DNA from: Halieaceae bacterium UBA6060
Lineage (GTDB): Bacteria > Pseudomonadota > Gammaproteobacteria > Pseudomonadales > Halieaceae
Assembly: GCA_002428935.1 (NCBI GenBank)
Contig: DIYG01000009.1
Location: 1-35,552 of the forward strand
DNA: 35,552 bases
Reading direction: 5' to 3'
The position numbers were made by a program, and so were the translations under genes. The notes below the pieces were generated by a model. It worked only from the letters and a program-made list of their open reading frames with translations. It had not been told where the DNA came from and ran no database searches. Of this stretch, positions 16,517 through 25,549 are shown in pieces; position 1 is the first letter of the stretch, and the number at the start of each line of letters is the position of its first letter.

Positions 16517-17539
16517 CTAATCCCTGTCTCGCTCACCCACCTTGACCATCAACTTGCCGTTGTTACCTCCGGAGTAGAGCAACTTCAGGGCCTCTACACC
16601 CTGATCAAGCCCTTCCACCACATGGACGTCGAAGTTCAATTGTCCGTCCTGCATCCACTTTCCGATCCGTTGCTGGTACTCCGCATAGCGATCCACATGA
16701 TCAAGGATGACAAAGCCCTCGATGCGCAAGCGACGCATAATGACGTTGCGAAACATGTACGGTCCCGGCGACGGTTCTTTGGCGTTGTAACCGGAGATCA
16801 GGCCGCAGATCACAACCCGGCCAAAATCGTTCATCACCGTCAGTCCCGCGTCGAGAACATCCCCCCCGACGTTCTCAAACAAAACATCCACGCCCTCAGG
16901 AGCGGCGATGCCTAACTGAGAGACCATGTCTCCCTGTTTATAGTCAACGGCCGCATCGTAGGCAAACCGCTCCGTGAGCCGCTGACACTTCTCAGCGCCT
17001 CCGGCAATGCCGACCACATGGCAACCCTGAAGCTTCGCCAATTGCCCAACGAGTTGGCCCACGGCCCCCGCCGCCGCACTAACCAGAACCGTTTCTCCCG
17101 CCTTGGGCTCACCAATCGTAAGTAAGCCGTGGATAGCCGTAGGACCAGCGACCGCCAGGGCACCGAAGGCCTCAGCTAGATCGACCCCCGGGGGACAAAT
17201 AAAGGGTTGAAACTCATCGCCCTGGGTAGCGATGTAAGTTGACCAGGTGCTGAGCCCCGTTACCAGGCTGCCCTCGGGAAAGTCCTTATGATCACTGGCA
17301 ACCACCTCACCCAGCACGAACCCGCGCATGCGATCACCGATATGCACAGGGTCCATATAGATGTCCCAATCGCTGAGCCACACACGGTTGGTAGCGTCCA
17401 GGGATAGCAACAGGGTGCGAACGAGAAAGCCACCTTCGGGCACCGGGTCCATAGCTTCCGTGACATATTCCAGCGTATCGTCGTCGATAGACCCCGCCGG
17501 GCGATTGCGGAAGTACCAATGCCGCGCCATGCTTTCCAT
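16517..17539 (-). CDS. NADPH-dependent MDR-family oxidoreductase (2-alkenal / leukotriene-dehydrogenase-like)
   Basis: Medium-chain dehydrogenase/reductase of 340 aa without structural zinc ligands. It resembles the LTB4DH/prostaglandin reductase and YncB/CurA group, which reduce conjugated carbon-carbon double bonds of enones with NADPH. Evidence: N-terminal RHWYFRNRPAG, the Rossmann motif AAAGAVGQLVGQLAKLQG (about residues 155-172) and the VDVLFENVGGDVLDA segment. Start ATG 17539 has GGAG about 8 bases upstream. It is divergent from the thiolase gene and about 100 bp upstream of the regulator gene, on the same strand. Substrate unknown; reduction of an enoyl or enone intermediate would fit the neighbourhood. 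Confidence 0.9.
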   Translation of the reverse strand: MESMARHWYFRNRPAGSIDDDTLEYVTEAMDPVPEGGFLVRTLLLSLDATNRVWLSDWDIYMDPVHIGDRMRGFVLGEVVASDHKDFPEGSLVTGLSTWSTYIATQGDEFQPFICPPGVDLAEAFGALAVAGPTAIHGLLTIGEPKAGETVLVSAAAGAVGQLVGQLAKLQGCHVVGIAGGAEKCQRLTERFAYDAAVDYKQGDMVSQLGIAAPEGVDVLFENVGGDVLDAGLTVMNDFGRVVICGLISGYNAKEPSPGPYMFRNVIMRRLRIEGFVILDHVDRYAEYQQRIGKWMQDGQLNFDVHVVEGLDQGVEALKLLYSGGNNGKLMVKVGERDRD

Positions 17540-17633
17540 AATCTACTCCGTTCTTATTCTTTGCGTCGCTCTTGGTGGCCTCACGGGCCCTTATGACGCT
17601 TAAACCCATGCTGAACCCCCTGAGGTGCAGTGA

Positions 17634-17697
17634 ACCCACCCGAAAGGATAGGAGCCTGGGACCCACCCGGGGCAGATCACCGCTCCTTAAGGTGGGG
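17634..17697. promoter_or_regulatory. Repeated ACCCACCCG motifs in divergent promoter region
   Basis: Between the divergent MDR and thiolase genes the 9-mer ACCCACCCG occurs twice (17634-17642 and 17661-17669, 27 bp apart), followed by the inverted form GGTGGGG at 17691-17697. Related motifs lie upstream of aacS and of the RND operon. They are candidate operators for the nearby LAL regulator; this is inference from recurrence only. Confidence 0.35.
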
Positions 17698-17762
17698 CGC
17701 ACCCATGAACTCTTCCGCAACTATAACGGTCCATATAGCGGGCAACAGGCTGGGGCTTGGCC

Positions 17763-18956
17763 ATGAGCAACTCTCAGACAGTGTATGTCGCCGGTACGGG
17801 GATGACGCCATTCTGCAAGCCCGGCAGCAGCCCCGCCTACGATGTTATGGGCGCTGAAGCGATTAACGCCGCCCTGGATGACAGCGGCCTCAGCTACGGT
17901 GAGATCGAGCAGGCGTACGCGGGCTACGTCTATGGCGACAGCACCGCCGGACAACGGGTGTTGTACCGGGTCGGCTTGTCCGGCATCCCGATCATCAACG
18001 TCAACAATAACTGCGCCACCGGCTCTACGGCCCTGGTGCTGGCCCGCCAGGCCATCGCCTCGGGATTGATTGACTGCGCCCCCGCCGTGGGTTTCGAGCA
18101 GATGCGCCCCGGAGCTCTGGCTGCGTTGTGGGACGACCGCCCCGGCCCCCTTGATGATTTTCTGGCCATCGCCGAACGACGCTTCGGTACCGAGAGCAAT
18201 TCCGTACCCATGGCCCTGCGTTTGTTCGGTGGGGCAGCGGAGGAGTACCGCGATAGATACGGTTGCGGCGATGAGCTGTTCCCCGCTATCCGAGCCAAGG
18301 CCTCACAGCATGCGGTAAACAATCCCAATGCGGTGTTCAGAACGCCTGTCACCCGCGAAGAAGTGCTCGCCAGTCCATCAGTGTTTCGCTCCACGCGGCG
18401 GCTGGAATGCTGTCCGCCCACGTCCGGCGCCGCGGCGGTGGTTTTGTGTAGCGACGGATTCCGCCAGCGCCGGGGACTTGATTGCTCCGTGCGCGTGCTG
18501 GCCCAGAGCATGGTCACAGACACGGAAGCGACCTTCCACGGCGATTCCATGATCAACGCCGTGGGCGCCGACCTCAGTCGTCGGGCCGCAAAGGAGTGCT
18601 ACGAAGCAGCTGGTCTGGGACCGGAAGCGGTTGACGTGGTGGAGCTCCACGACTGCTTTGCGGTCAATGAAGCTTTGAGCTACGAGGCCCTGGGTCTGTG
18701 CCCAGAAGGAGAGGCCCTGGCCTTTGTCAGGGATGGACAGAACACCTACGGCGGCCAGTGTGTTAGCAATCCCTCCGGCGGCCTCCTGTCCAAGGGACAC
18801 CCCCTGGGCGCTACCGGCTTGGCGCAGATCCATGAGCTAAACCTCCAACTTCAGGGTCGTGCCGACAAACGACAGGTCCCCGACGCGCGAGTAGCTCTGC
18901 AACATAACATCGGTTTGGGCGGCGCGGCCGTGGTAACCCTCCTGGCAAACAGCTGA
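17763..18956 (+). CDS. SCP-x-type thiolase / lipid-transfer acetyl-CoA acyltransferase
   Basis: Thiolase-fold enzyme of 397 aa, likely cleaving or forming a 3-ketoacyl-CoA of unusual or branched structure. It has the nucleophilic Cys84 in NNNCATGSTAL, an ELHDCFAVNE motif, a GHPLGATG motif with the conserved histidine, and a C-terminal QHNIGLGGAA segment in place of the classical C-x-G loop. That combination is typical of SCP-x-like thiolases, used in side-chain degradation of sterols and related compounds, rather than of FadA. ATG 17763 is preferred over TTG 17757, with a GC-rich AGGCTGGGG upstream. The SDR gene follows after 46 bp on the same strand. Confidence 0.9.
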   Translation: MSNSQTVYVAGTGMTPFCKPGSSPAYDVMGAEAINAALDDSGLSYGEIEQAYAGYVYGDSTAGQRVLYRVGLSGIPIINVNNNCATGSTALVLARQAIASGLIDCAPAVGFEQMRPGALAALWDDRPGPLDDFLAIAERRFGTESNSVPMALRLFGGAAEEYRDRYGCGDELFPAIRAKASQHAVNNPNAVFRTPVTREEVLASPSVFRSTRRLECCPPTSGAAAVVLCSDGFRQRRGLDCSVRVLAQSMVTDTEATFHGDSMINAVGADLSRRAAKECYEAAGLGPEAVDVVELHDCFAVNEALSYEALGLCPEGEALAFVRDGQNTYGGQCVSNPSGGLLSKGHPLGATGLAQIHELNLQLQGRADKRQVPDARVALQHNIGLGGAAVVTLLANS

Positions 18957-19002
18957 GCCTCAGCAAACCTAAGATTTATTTACCCATCAGAGAGCAAAAA
19001 TA

Positions 19003-19782
19003 ATGACTACGAGAGCAAACTATGATTTTCAGGGCAAAACTGTGTTGGTCACCGGCGCCGCCAGCGGCATCGGTTTGGCGATCGCCGCGGCCTTTGCAAA
19101 CGCCGGTGCCCGAGTCGTGGCCAGTGACATCAACGAAGAGGCATTAACCGCCGCAAAAGCCAGTTTTGGCAACGATCCCATTGTTCAGCTAATGGATGCG
19201 GGATGCGGCGATGCCATCGCCGCTGCGGCACGGGAGCTTTCTGAGCAAGGTATCACCATCGATGCGGTCATCAACAATGCCGGCGCGGCGAAACTGGAAC
19301 CCATCAGCGAGCTGACCGATGAGGCGATGGAACTGCAGTGGCGGGTGCTCTTGAAAGGTCCGATGTTGTGCATCAAACACTTCTCACCACTCATGGCGGG
19401 AGCAAGCAACCCCAGCTTCATCAACATCGCGTCCATCGCCGCCATTATTCAAGCGACGAATCACGCTGTGTACTGCGCCTGTAAGGCGGGGGTCAGCAAG
19501 TTGACGAAAGACGCGGTGAAGGAGTTTCCCGGGCTGCGTTTCAATACGGTTCAGCCCGGGTTTATCGATACGCCGATTCTCCAGGCTTACGCCAGTGGCG
19601 AAGAATTGGATGCCCTGAAGGAGGATTTCGCCCGCCGCACCCCCGTTGGACGCATGGGAGAAGCCCGGGATATCGCCGATGCCTGTCTGTTCCTGGCCTC
19701 GGAATCCGCTTCCTTTGTAAATGGCAGCACATTGGTCGTTGATGGCGGGGTGACGACCGCCAACAGCCTGGAGTTTCTCTAA
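19003..19782 (+). CDS. SDR-family NAD(P)-dependent oxidoreductase
   Basis: Classical short-chain dehydrogenase of 259 aa. It has the cofactor motif TGAASGIG (about residues 16-23), an NNAG motif, the catalytic Ser in INIASIAAI, a YCACK motif (Y-x3-K) and a C-terminal NGSTLVVDGG region typical of 3-hydroxyacyl or hydroxysteroid-type dehydrogenases. The aspartate after the second strand (ASDIN) suggests preference for NAD(H). The gene lies downstream of the thiolase and could supply its 3-keto substrate; that role is inference. The start has a modest ribosome site (AGAGAG). Confidence 0.92.
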   Translation: MTTRANYDFQGKTVLVTGAASGIGLAIAAAFANAGARVVASDINEEALTAAKASFGNDPIVQLMDAGCGDAIAAAARELSEQGITIDAVINNAGAAKLEPISELTDEAMELQWRVLLKGPMLCIKHFSPLMAGASNPSFINIASIAAIIQATNHAVYCACKAGVSKLTKDAVKEFPGLRFNTVQPGFIDTPILQAYASGEELDALKEDFARRTPVGRMGEARDIADACLFLASESASFVNGSTLVVDGGVTTANSLEFL

Positions 19783-19850
19783 ACCGGGACAACACGGTTG
19801 GGCGCGTCCGATGCCTCCGGGCGCGCGCCTACACCGAATCAACTAAACAA

Positions 19851-21230
19851 TCAGTTTCCAAAGCGGCGCAGGGCTGTGGTTGTCAGATAGCGGTTGTACA
19901 CCGCTTCGTCATTGACGAGCATCTTGTGTCCCCCGCGAACCTTCGCCACCTGCTCGATGCGGGTTATTTCATTGGTCTGGATGTTATGGGCGTGAAGGTG
20001 GGTCCAGGACCAATAGGGATGGGCACCATCCATCACCTTCCGGTTTTCTGTCGCGTAGCGGGAGTACGCGCCGTCAAAGGATCGAAAAACCTTGCCCTGG
20101 CGGTCATAGCTCACCATAACAAAGGGCAAAAGGGTGCGGGCATCAAACCACACGGCTTTCTTTGAGATGGGCGCCCGCGGATAGGCCACAGGTCGAGCTT
20201 CAACCACTATGGCTTCGGGCACCAGCTCCACAGACATATCCCACCAGCGGGCTTCGGCCTTGCCGCCATGAGTTCCATGCTCCCAATTGTCGTGCTCGGC
20301 GTTCCAATTTCCCGCCAGGGCCGCCAAAGCCGGTCCGCGGTGGACAATCTGATAATCGCCCCAGGTTAGAAAGGGGTCTCCCGCTGCCCAGGCGTCGGAC
20401 AAGTACAGGGAAGAGCCCGGGATCAGGGGTTCGAAACGCTGGTTGGTGGGAAAGGTGCGAATCCGTTTGAACGCGGGGATGTAACCTTTGAGATCGGGAA
20501 ACTGATTCTGGTCGTAGGGCCAGATGTTTAGAAAGCTGGTGCCTTTGAAGTCGTTCGGCGCGGTAAAAATCACTGACTGGTAACGCAACAGATCTGTGGC
20601 GTCGGGTAAGGCAGGTTGAGGTTCCAATACCAAACGCCCCACCGGGGCATACTCTGCCCAAACGTTCTCATAGCGATACTTCACCTCCCCGTCGCGACCC
20701 ACATCAAATTCGCGAGCAGCGTAAAGGGACGCATCGTGACGCCCCCAACTCAGCGTATGCCCGGCAAACACCTCGATTGCATTTTTAGGGTCGGGAAAGG
20801 GGTTGCCACCAATCCAAGGACCACCATCGGGGGCACGAACATTCCCCAGCTCATCAAATCGAGCCTGACCCTGGTGAGCAAGGGTTGCCTGAAGATACTC
20901 CATGGGGCTGAGCTCCTCTAACGCGGTTGTAGCTTTGCGCGTCTGCAAACGGCGGCCCATGGTAGCGATCTGTTCGTAGCGGATCGGATCCAGGAGTGCC
21001 TTTACATGCTCCACATTGTTCGCATCGATGGTGTCTCCATCGGAGATGGCACCGCGGGTGTAGGATTCCAAAGACAGTAGATGATCGGGGTAAGCCCGAG
21101 ACCCATCACCATCGGCGGCAAGGACCGACCATAATGGGGTTAGAACCCCCGTAGACAATGCACCCGCGCCACCGACCCCCTGGAGAAAACGGCGGCGGGT
21201 AAAGCTGCGATCAAAGCGTTTAATATGCAT
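19851..21230 (-). CDS. DUF1329 protein, Tat-exported (copy 2)
   Basis: Product of 459 aa with a twin-arginine signal (TRRRFLQGVGGAG, about residues 11-23) and an expected cleavage after the LAADG region. The rest is a DUF1329 domain, thought to have a LolA/LolB-like fold, so a periplasmic carrier for a hydrophobic molecule is plausible but unproven. By eye it is close to the DUF1329 protein encoded at 24106-25488 (shared PWIGGNPFP, SWGRHD, RFPTNQRFEPL, LSDAWAAGDP, SWTH.H.H). ATG 21230 is chosen because the paralogue starts with the same MHIKR. A TTG at 21260 in frame would add 10 residues lying inside a terminator hairpin. No usable ribosome site precedes the ATG. Confidence 0.88.
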   Translation of the reverse strand: MHIKRFDRSFTRRRFLQGVGGAGALSTGVLTPLWSVLAADGDGSRAYPDHLLSLESYTRGAISDGDTIDANNVEHVKALLDPIRYEQIATMGRRLQTRKATTALEELSPMEYLQATLAHQGQARFDELGNVRAPDGGPWIGGNPFPDPKNAIEVFAGHTLSWGRHDASLYAAREFDVGRDGEVKYRYENVWAEYAPVGRLVLEPQPALPDATDLLRYQSVIFTAPNDFKGTSFLNIWPYDQNQFPDLKGYIPAFKRIRTFPTNQRFEPLIPGSSLYLSDAWAAGDPFLTWGDYQIVHRGPALAALAGNWNAEHDNWEHGTHGGKAEARWWDMSVELVPEAIVVEARPVAYPRAPISKKAVWFDARTLLPFVMVSYDRQGKVFRSFDGAYSRYATENRKVMDGAHPYWSWTHLHAHNIQTNEITRIEQVAKVRGGHKMLVNDEAVYNRYLTTTALRRFGN

Positions 21231-21268
21231 AGAAAAAAAGCGCCCGTCCTGTTTCCCCAAGACGGGCG
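21231..21268 (-). terminator. Intrinsic terminator / possible attenuator before DUF1329 copy 2
   Basis: On the minus strand an 8-bp perfect stem (CGCCCGTC with GACGGGCG, 21241-21248 and 21261-21268) with a 12-nt loop is followed by C, seven T and CT, and then directly by the ATG of the DUF1329 gene. It lies 33 bp beyond the stop of the DUF1302 gene, so it looks like that gene's terminator. On the plus strand there is no T-tract, so it acts leftward only. Confidence 0.8.
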
Positions 21269-21300
21269 AAGGTAAGAATAGCCCCCGTCAGGCTACCTCC

Positions 21301-23076
21301 CTAAAACTGCCAGGTCAGACGAATGCCCAATTCATCCGCCCACTCGAGGGGCTCGAAGATGTCGTTGTTGCCACCGTCACTGGTAATGATGTTGGCGAAG
21401 ACCTCGACGGTGTAGTCGTTGTTTGGCTTCCAACGCACATTGGGTTGAATCAGCGACCCGCCATTCAGGTCGTAGAGTACGGAGAGATCCACCCGCCACA
21501 CGAGATTGGGGAAGGCCTGCTGCACCGCAAAGGCGACCGCCTGGAAGTTGTCTTCTCCGGTGGGCCCGTTGTTGATGCTGCCGCCAAAGCCCGACAGGTG
21601 CCGCCCCGCAAGATCGCTTTCCGATTTATACAGGTACTGGAGCACCATGAAGGTGGCAGGAAAATCGTTGCTGAAGCGGTGGTACTTTTCTAACACGAGA
21701 GAACCCGCCCACTCGTCTTCAACGAGAAAGTCCTGGGCCAAATCGGGGCTAGTGAAGGTTTTGTCCGGGGTGAAGGTCACTTCACCGCGCACCACTAATT
21801 GATCCAGAAAGGAGCCGGGTTCCGCACTCAGGATATAGTTCGCGCCTACCCCGAAGATGTCCTCCTCCCGATAGCGCCGCTCGATGTGACCGCGGAGACC
21901 TCCGGAGAGCTGGAAAAACAGATCCAATTCCTGGGAAGCCAGTTCAAAGCTATCACCAACTTCGAAAGCGCCCAACAAGGCCGATGCGGGGAATTCACCG
22001 ATGGCCCGATTCAGAGCCTGCACCCCATCCAGCCGAGTTATACCGGCATAGGTAAACCATTCTTCCGCAGACAGTACGCCTTGATTGCCCACCTCAAAGG
22101 GTGTCGCCTGGAGCGCAAGACCAGAACCCGGGATACCCGGAAGGTCACCATTGACGTTGGAAGTCGTCCAGCGAAACACGCCGTCAGGGTTCGTGCGGCG
22201 AACAGCGATGAACTGCATACCGAGATCGCCGAATTGCCCCTGGATACGCGCTCCAAAGTTAATGTCGTCTTTCACCTCGTTAAAGCCCTGCTCCTGTTGA
22301 ACCACGAACTGCGAGGGAATGAGGTTGTAGGGCGTGTTCTCGTTGGGGATGATCGACGGATTGAACATCTGGGCAAAGGCTTCGAACTCCCAGTTCCCCG
22401 CGCGTACGGAACCACGAATCCCCGGTGCCGAAACCCGCTCATCCGCAAATTCTTCGGCCACGAGATCGAGGATCAGGTGACGCCGCAGATCCAGACCATT
22501 GGGAACGTCCAAAACCCGGAAGAACAAGGACTCACCCCAGGCGATCTGTTGGTTACCAATTCGCAACCAGAGGGGACCGTCAGCGTAATCTAGATAGAAA
22601 GCCGGGAGATCCAACATATAGTCGCTGCCCGCCAGCTCAAGACGGGAACCACTACTATTGCCGTTGAAGAAAGGAACCTCGTAAAAATTGGGATCACCAA
22701 AGCTGTCGTAGGTGTCCGGCTGATACATGCCGCGGACTTTTGCGTAGCCGGTCCACTTGTCGTTGAAGTAGGCGTTGAAGTCGATTTCCGTGCGCATAGC
22801 AAAGTAGTTGTGCCAGTTGTTGGCGTCACCACTGCCGTCTGGCACACCCCGGATTACCGTGTCTGCGGCGCCGCCGAGAAGTGAAGAGTCTCGGTTCGCC
22901 AGACGCCCGTTGAACAGATTACTGTTCTGATTGAACGGGTTTTCATCGGAGGTAAGCTTCGGTGCCAGTTCCGCACGAATAAAACCCTGTATGTCGATTT
23001 CCACGGCGCTCACAGAAGCAGCTTGCTGAAGTGTCAGTAGGGCGGCACCACAGAGTGCAATAGTTCGTTTTGTCAT
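21301..23076 (-). CDS. DUF1302 outer-membrane protein
   Basis: Protein of 591 aa with a cleavable signal (TIALCGAALLTLQQAASVSA, residues 4-23) followed by a DUF1302 domain, which begins DIQGFIRAEL and has many aromatic, alternating strands ending in LGIRLTWQF. A final phenylalanine after a beta strand is the usual signal for outer-membrane barrel assembly. DUF1302 proteins nearly always neighbour DUF1329 proteins. A porin or channel role is inferred from the beta-barrel look. The start ATG has GAGGGG upstream. It sits 46 bp after the Ycf48-like gene in the same operon. Confidence 0.88.
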   Translation of the reverse strand: MTKRTIALCGAALLTLQQAASVSAVEIDIQGFIRAELAPKLTSDENPFNQNSNLFNGRLANRDSSLLGGAADTVIRGVPDGSGDANNWHNYFAMRTEIDFNAYFNDKWTGYAKVRGMYQPDTYDSFGDPNFYEVPFFNGNSSGSRLELAGSDYMLDLPAFYLDYADGPLWLRIGNQQIAWGESLFFRVLDVPNGLDLRRHLILDLVAEEFADERVSAPGIRGSVRAGNWEFEAFAQMFNPSIIPNENTPYNLIPSQFVVQQEQGFNEVKDDINFGARIQGQFGDLGMQFIAVRRTNPDGVFRWTTSNVNGDLPGIPGSGLALQATPFEVGNQGVLSAEEWFTYAGITRLDGVQALNRAIGEFPASALLGAFEVGDSFELASQELDLFFQLSGGLRGHIERRYREEDIFGVGANYILSAEPGSFLDQLVVRGEVTFTPDKTFTSPDLAQDFLVEDEWAGSLVLEKYHRFSNDFPATFMVLQYLYKSESDLAGRHLSGFGGSINNGPTGEDNFQAVAFAVQQAFPNLVWRVDLSVLYDLNGGSLIQPNVRWKPNNDYTVEVFANIITSDGGNNDIFEPLEWADELGIRLTWQF

Positions 23077-23122
23077 TATTGTCCCCTCATAGGTCGAGCC
23101 TTATGCACAGCTCATTGATTGT

Positions 23123-24100
23123 TTATTGGCGATCAATGGAAAGAATCCGTGCGCCACTACCGACGACCAGAAACTCCCCTTTCCCCTCATCAAACGTCGC
23201 GGCCTGCCACCAACCTCGACGCTGTGCCTCGCTGCCCACGGGCTGAAAACTGTCACAGTGATCGTCACTGACCAGAATTCGGCGCATACCCACGGCCACC
23301 ACACGGGACCCGGACGCGGATACCCCAAACAGATTGCTGTCTCCGCGAAACTGGCAGGATTCCCAGGAAGCGCCTCCGTCCTGGGTCATGGCGATGTAGC
23401 CGTCCTGACCCACGGCGTAGCCTTTGCCATCGTCTCCAAGATGGAGGGCAAAAAAGCTCTCATCGCCGTAGGAAACCCCTTGCCAACTGGCGCCGTTGTC
23501 ACTGGATCGCAGGACCAAACCGAACTCACCCACAACGGTGACCACGCCATTGCGAATGCGAACGTCGTAGAGATGGGGCTCGTACCACTCATCGAGCATG
23601 GCGGACCAATCCAGGCTTACGGGTGTCCAGGTCCGGCCGTGATCCTTCGATACCGCCAAGGCACCGAAGCCCCCGACGGCAACGGCTAAACCGTCATCGA
23701 TCAGGTCTACGTTCAACCAACGCTCCTGGGAGGGCATGGACATGGGCTCCCAGGCTTCATCCCCATCGCGACGCCAGGCCCTTCCCCCCTGGCCCACCGC
23801 GAGGCTTGTTTCCCTACCCAGGGCCAATCCGAGGATCGACGAGCGAGCATCAAGGACCGGTTGATCGGCCCAGCTTTGGCCGGCATCCGTGCTTTCCAGA
23901 AGACCACCACCAAAACCACCAGCGAGGACATGAGAGCCGTTGCTATCGATCGCCAGCAAACCGTCGCGGGTGGTTCCCGCGTAGCGCAGCGTCGCCTCCC
24001 GGGCCTGAGTCTCCAGGGCTGCGGTAGAACACAGGAGGGCCGCGGTAAGACACGCAACCGCTGCAGTCCTCACGGGTGTTGACCAATTCATTGCGGTCAC
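23123..24100 (-). CDS. Ycf48-like / BNR-repeat exported beta-propeller
   Basis: A 325-aa protein with a signal peptide (about residues 1-33, hydrophobic AAVACLTAALLCSTAAL) followed by repeated D-x-G-x-x-W blades (TDAGQSWADQP, KDHGRTWTPV, SDNGASWQGV, QDGGASWESC), the hallmark of Ycf48/BNR-type propellers. In photosynthetic organisms Ycf48 helps photosystem II assembly; here no photosystem genes are near, and the protein probably acts as a periplasmic scaffold or assembly factor for the neighbouring RND/DUF1302/DUF1329 system (inference from operon). GTG 24100 lies 5 bp after the DUF1329 stop with TGAGG before it; ATG 24091 is an alternative. Confidence 0.85.
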   Translation of the reverse strand: MTAMNWSTPVRTAAVACLTAALLCSTAALETQAREATLRYAGTTRDGLLAIDSNGSHVLAGGFGGGLLESTDAGQSWADQPVLDARSSILGLALGRETSLAVGQGGRAWRRDGDEAWEPMSMPSQERWLNVDLIDDGLAVAVGGFGALAVSKDHGRTWTPVSLDWSAMLDEWYEPHLYDVRIRNGVVTVVGEFGLVLRSSDNGASWQGVSYGDESFFALHLGDDGKGYAVGQDGYIAMTQDGGASWESCQFRGDSNLFGVSASGSRVVAVGMRRILVSDDHCDSFQPVGSEAQRRGWWQAATFDEGKGEFLVVGSGARILSIDRQ

Positions 24101-24105
24101 CGGCC

Positions 24106-25488
24106 TCAGGTACCGAAGCGTCGGATGGCCTGGGGAGTGAGGTAACGGCTGTAGATATCCGAGCCCATGTTGTAAACACTTTTGTGGCCACCGGACATCT
24201 GCTTCGCCTGGAGGAAACGGCTCATGCGGTTGGACTGCACATCGTGGCTGTGCACGTGGGTCCAGGACCAGGCGGGATGATCACCGTCGAGTAATTGAGC
24301 GTCGTTGGTGGCGTACTGACTAAAGCTCGGCTCGAAGGTCTTCCACATTTCGCCGCGACGATCGAAGGTCACATAGCCAATAAACATCATGTTGCGAGCA
24401 TCGATATACACCCGCTTCTTGGACACGGGCGCCCTGGGATAACCCACGGGCTCGGCCTCCACAACGATGACCTCGGGGCACAGCTCCATCTTGGTATCGA
24501 AGAAAGTCTGGCCATCGGGACCGCCGTGGACACCGCGCTCCCAGTTCTTGTCTACATCACCGGTCCAGTTGCCGGACACCGCACCGAGCATGGGCTTGGT
24601 TTCGACGATCTTGTAGTTGCCCCAGGTAAGCATGGGGTCGCCGGCGGCCCAGGCATCGGATAGGAAGATGGTGATGCCCGGTACGAGAGGCTCGAAGCGC
24701 TGGTTGGTGGGGAAACGGCGGACCCGCTTAAACGCCGGGAGGTAACCCACCAGATCGGGGAACTCCCGCTGGTCGTACTTCCAGGTGTTCAGAAACGCCG
24801 TACCCTTGGCATCCGCCGGGGAGGTAAACCACACGGCCTGATAGCGAAGCTTGTCTTCCTCGCCCTGGATATAGGGTGCATCGGAAGCCACGCGGCCAAC
24901 GGTGTTTTGCTCGGCCCAGATGAAGTCATACTGATAAGACAACTTGCCATTGGGCGCGATATCCCAATCGCGGATTGCGTATACGGAGTCATCGTGTCGA
25001 CCCCAGGACATGACCAGGTTGGCAAAGGTCTGCTCCGGACTGGTCGGCTCCGGGAAGGGATTGCCACCGATCCAGGGCTGCCCCGTTTCGGCGACGATCA
25101 CATTACCGTTGGCATCCAGACCCGCCTTCCCTTTATTGCGCAGGGTTGCTTCCAGGTATTCGTGGGGAAACAAACGGGTGATGTCGCGGGTAGAGTCGAC
25201 GAGTTCGATCTTTCGACCCATATCGCGGATCTGCATGACCGTGAGAGGGTCGAGAAGCTCGGCGACCTGATCCACGTTGTCTGCGGTAATCATATCGCCC
25301 GCGGAAAATGCGCCTTTGGTGTAGGCCTCTATGGACAGCAGCTCTTCCGGGTAGGCCTTGGTCATGTCATCGGCATGGGCCATGGAGGACCACAGGGGCT
25401 TGAGCAGGCCGGCGCCAGCTACCCCTACAGCGGTCTTTTGCAGAAACGCACGCCGAGTCCAGTCGGTGGTATAGCGTTTGATGTGCAT
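24106..25488 (-). CDS. DUF1329 protein, Tat-exported (copy 1)
   Basis: A 460-aa paralogue of the protein at 19851-21230, with a twin-arginine signal (TRRAFLQKT) and a DUF1329 domain. Start ATG 25488 is chosen: it has AGAGGG upstream and gives MHIKRY, matching the paralogue's MHIKRF. The open frame continues 43 codons further upstream, but that part overlaps the RND gene and is unlikely to be translated. It lies between the RND transporter (61 bp upstream) and the Ycf48-like gene (5 bp downstream). Having two DUF1329 copies in one operon suggests different ligands or a heteromeric carrier. Confidence 0.9.
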   Translation of the reverse strand: MHIKRYTTDWTRRAFLQKTAVGVAGAGLLKPLWSSMAHADDMTKAYPEELLSIEAYTKGAFSAGDMITADNVDQVAELLDPLTVMQIRDMGRKIELVDSTRDITRLFPHEYLEATLRNKGKAGLDANGNVIVAETGQPWIGGNPFPEPTSPEQTFANLVMSWGRHDDSVYAIRDWDIAPNGKLSYQYDFIWAEQNTVGRVASDAPYIQGEEDKLRYQAVWFTSPADAKGTAFLNTWKYDQREFPDLVGYLPAFKRVRRFPTNQRFEPLVPGITIFLSDAWAAGDPMLTWGNYKIVETKPMLGAVSGNWTGDVDKNWERGVHGGPDGQTFFDTKMELCPEVIVVEAEPVGYPRAPVSKKRVYIDARNMMFIGYVTFDRRGEMWKTFEPSFSQYATNDAQLLDGDHPAWSWTHVHSHDVQSNRMSRFLQAKQMSGGHKSVYNMGSDIYSRYLTPQAIRRFGT

Positions 25489-25549
25489 AGGATTTCCCTC
25501 TTTAGGTGTTATTTGTGTCCGCTGCTGGGGCGCTGGTGTCTCTCCATGA

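Noticed and set aside
19783..19850. Hairpin GGGCGCG...CGCGCC between the convergent SDR and DUF1329 genes
   Set aside because: Stem is interrupted and no T-tract follows on either strand, so I do not call a terminator.
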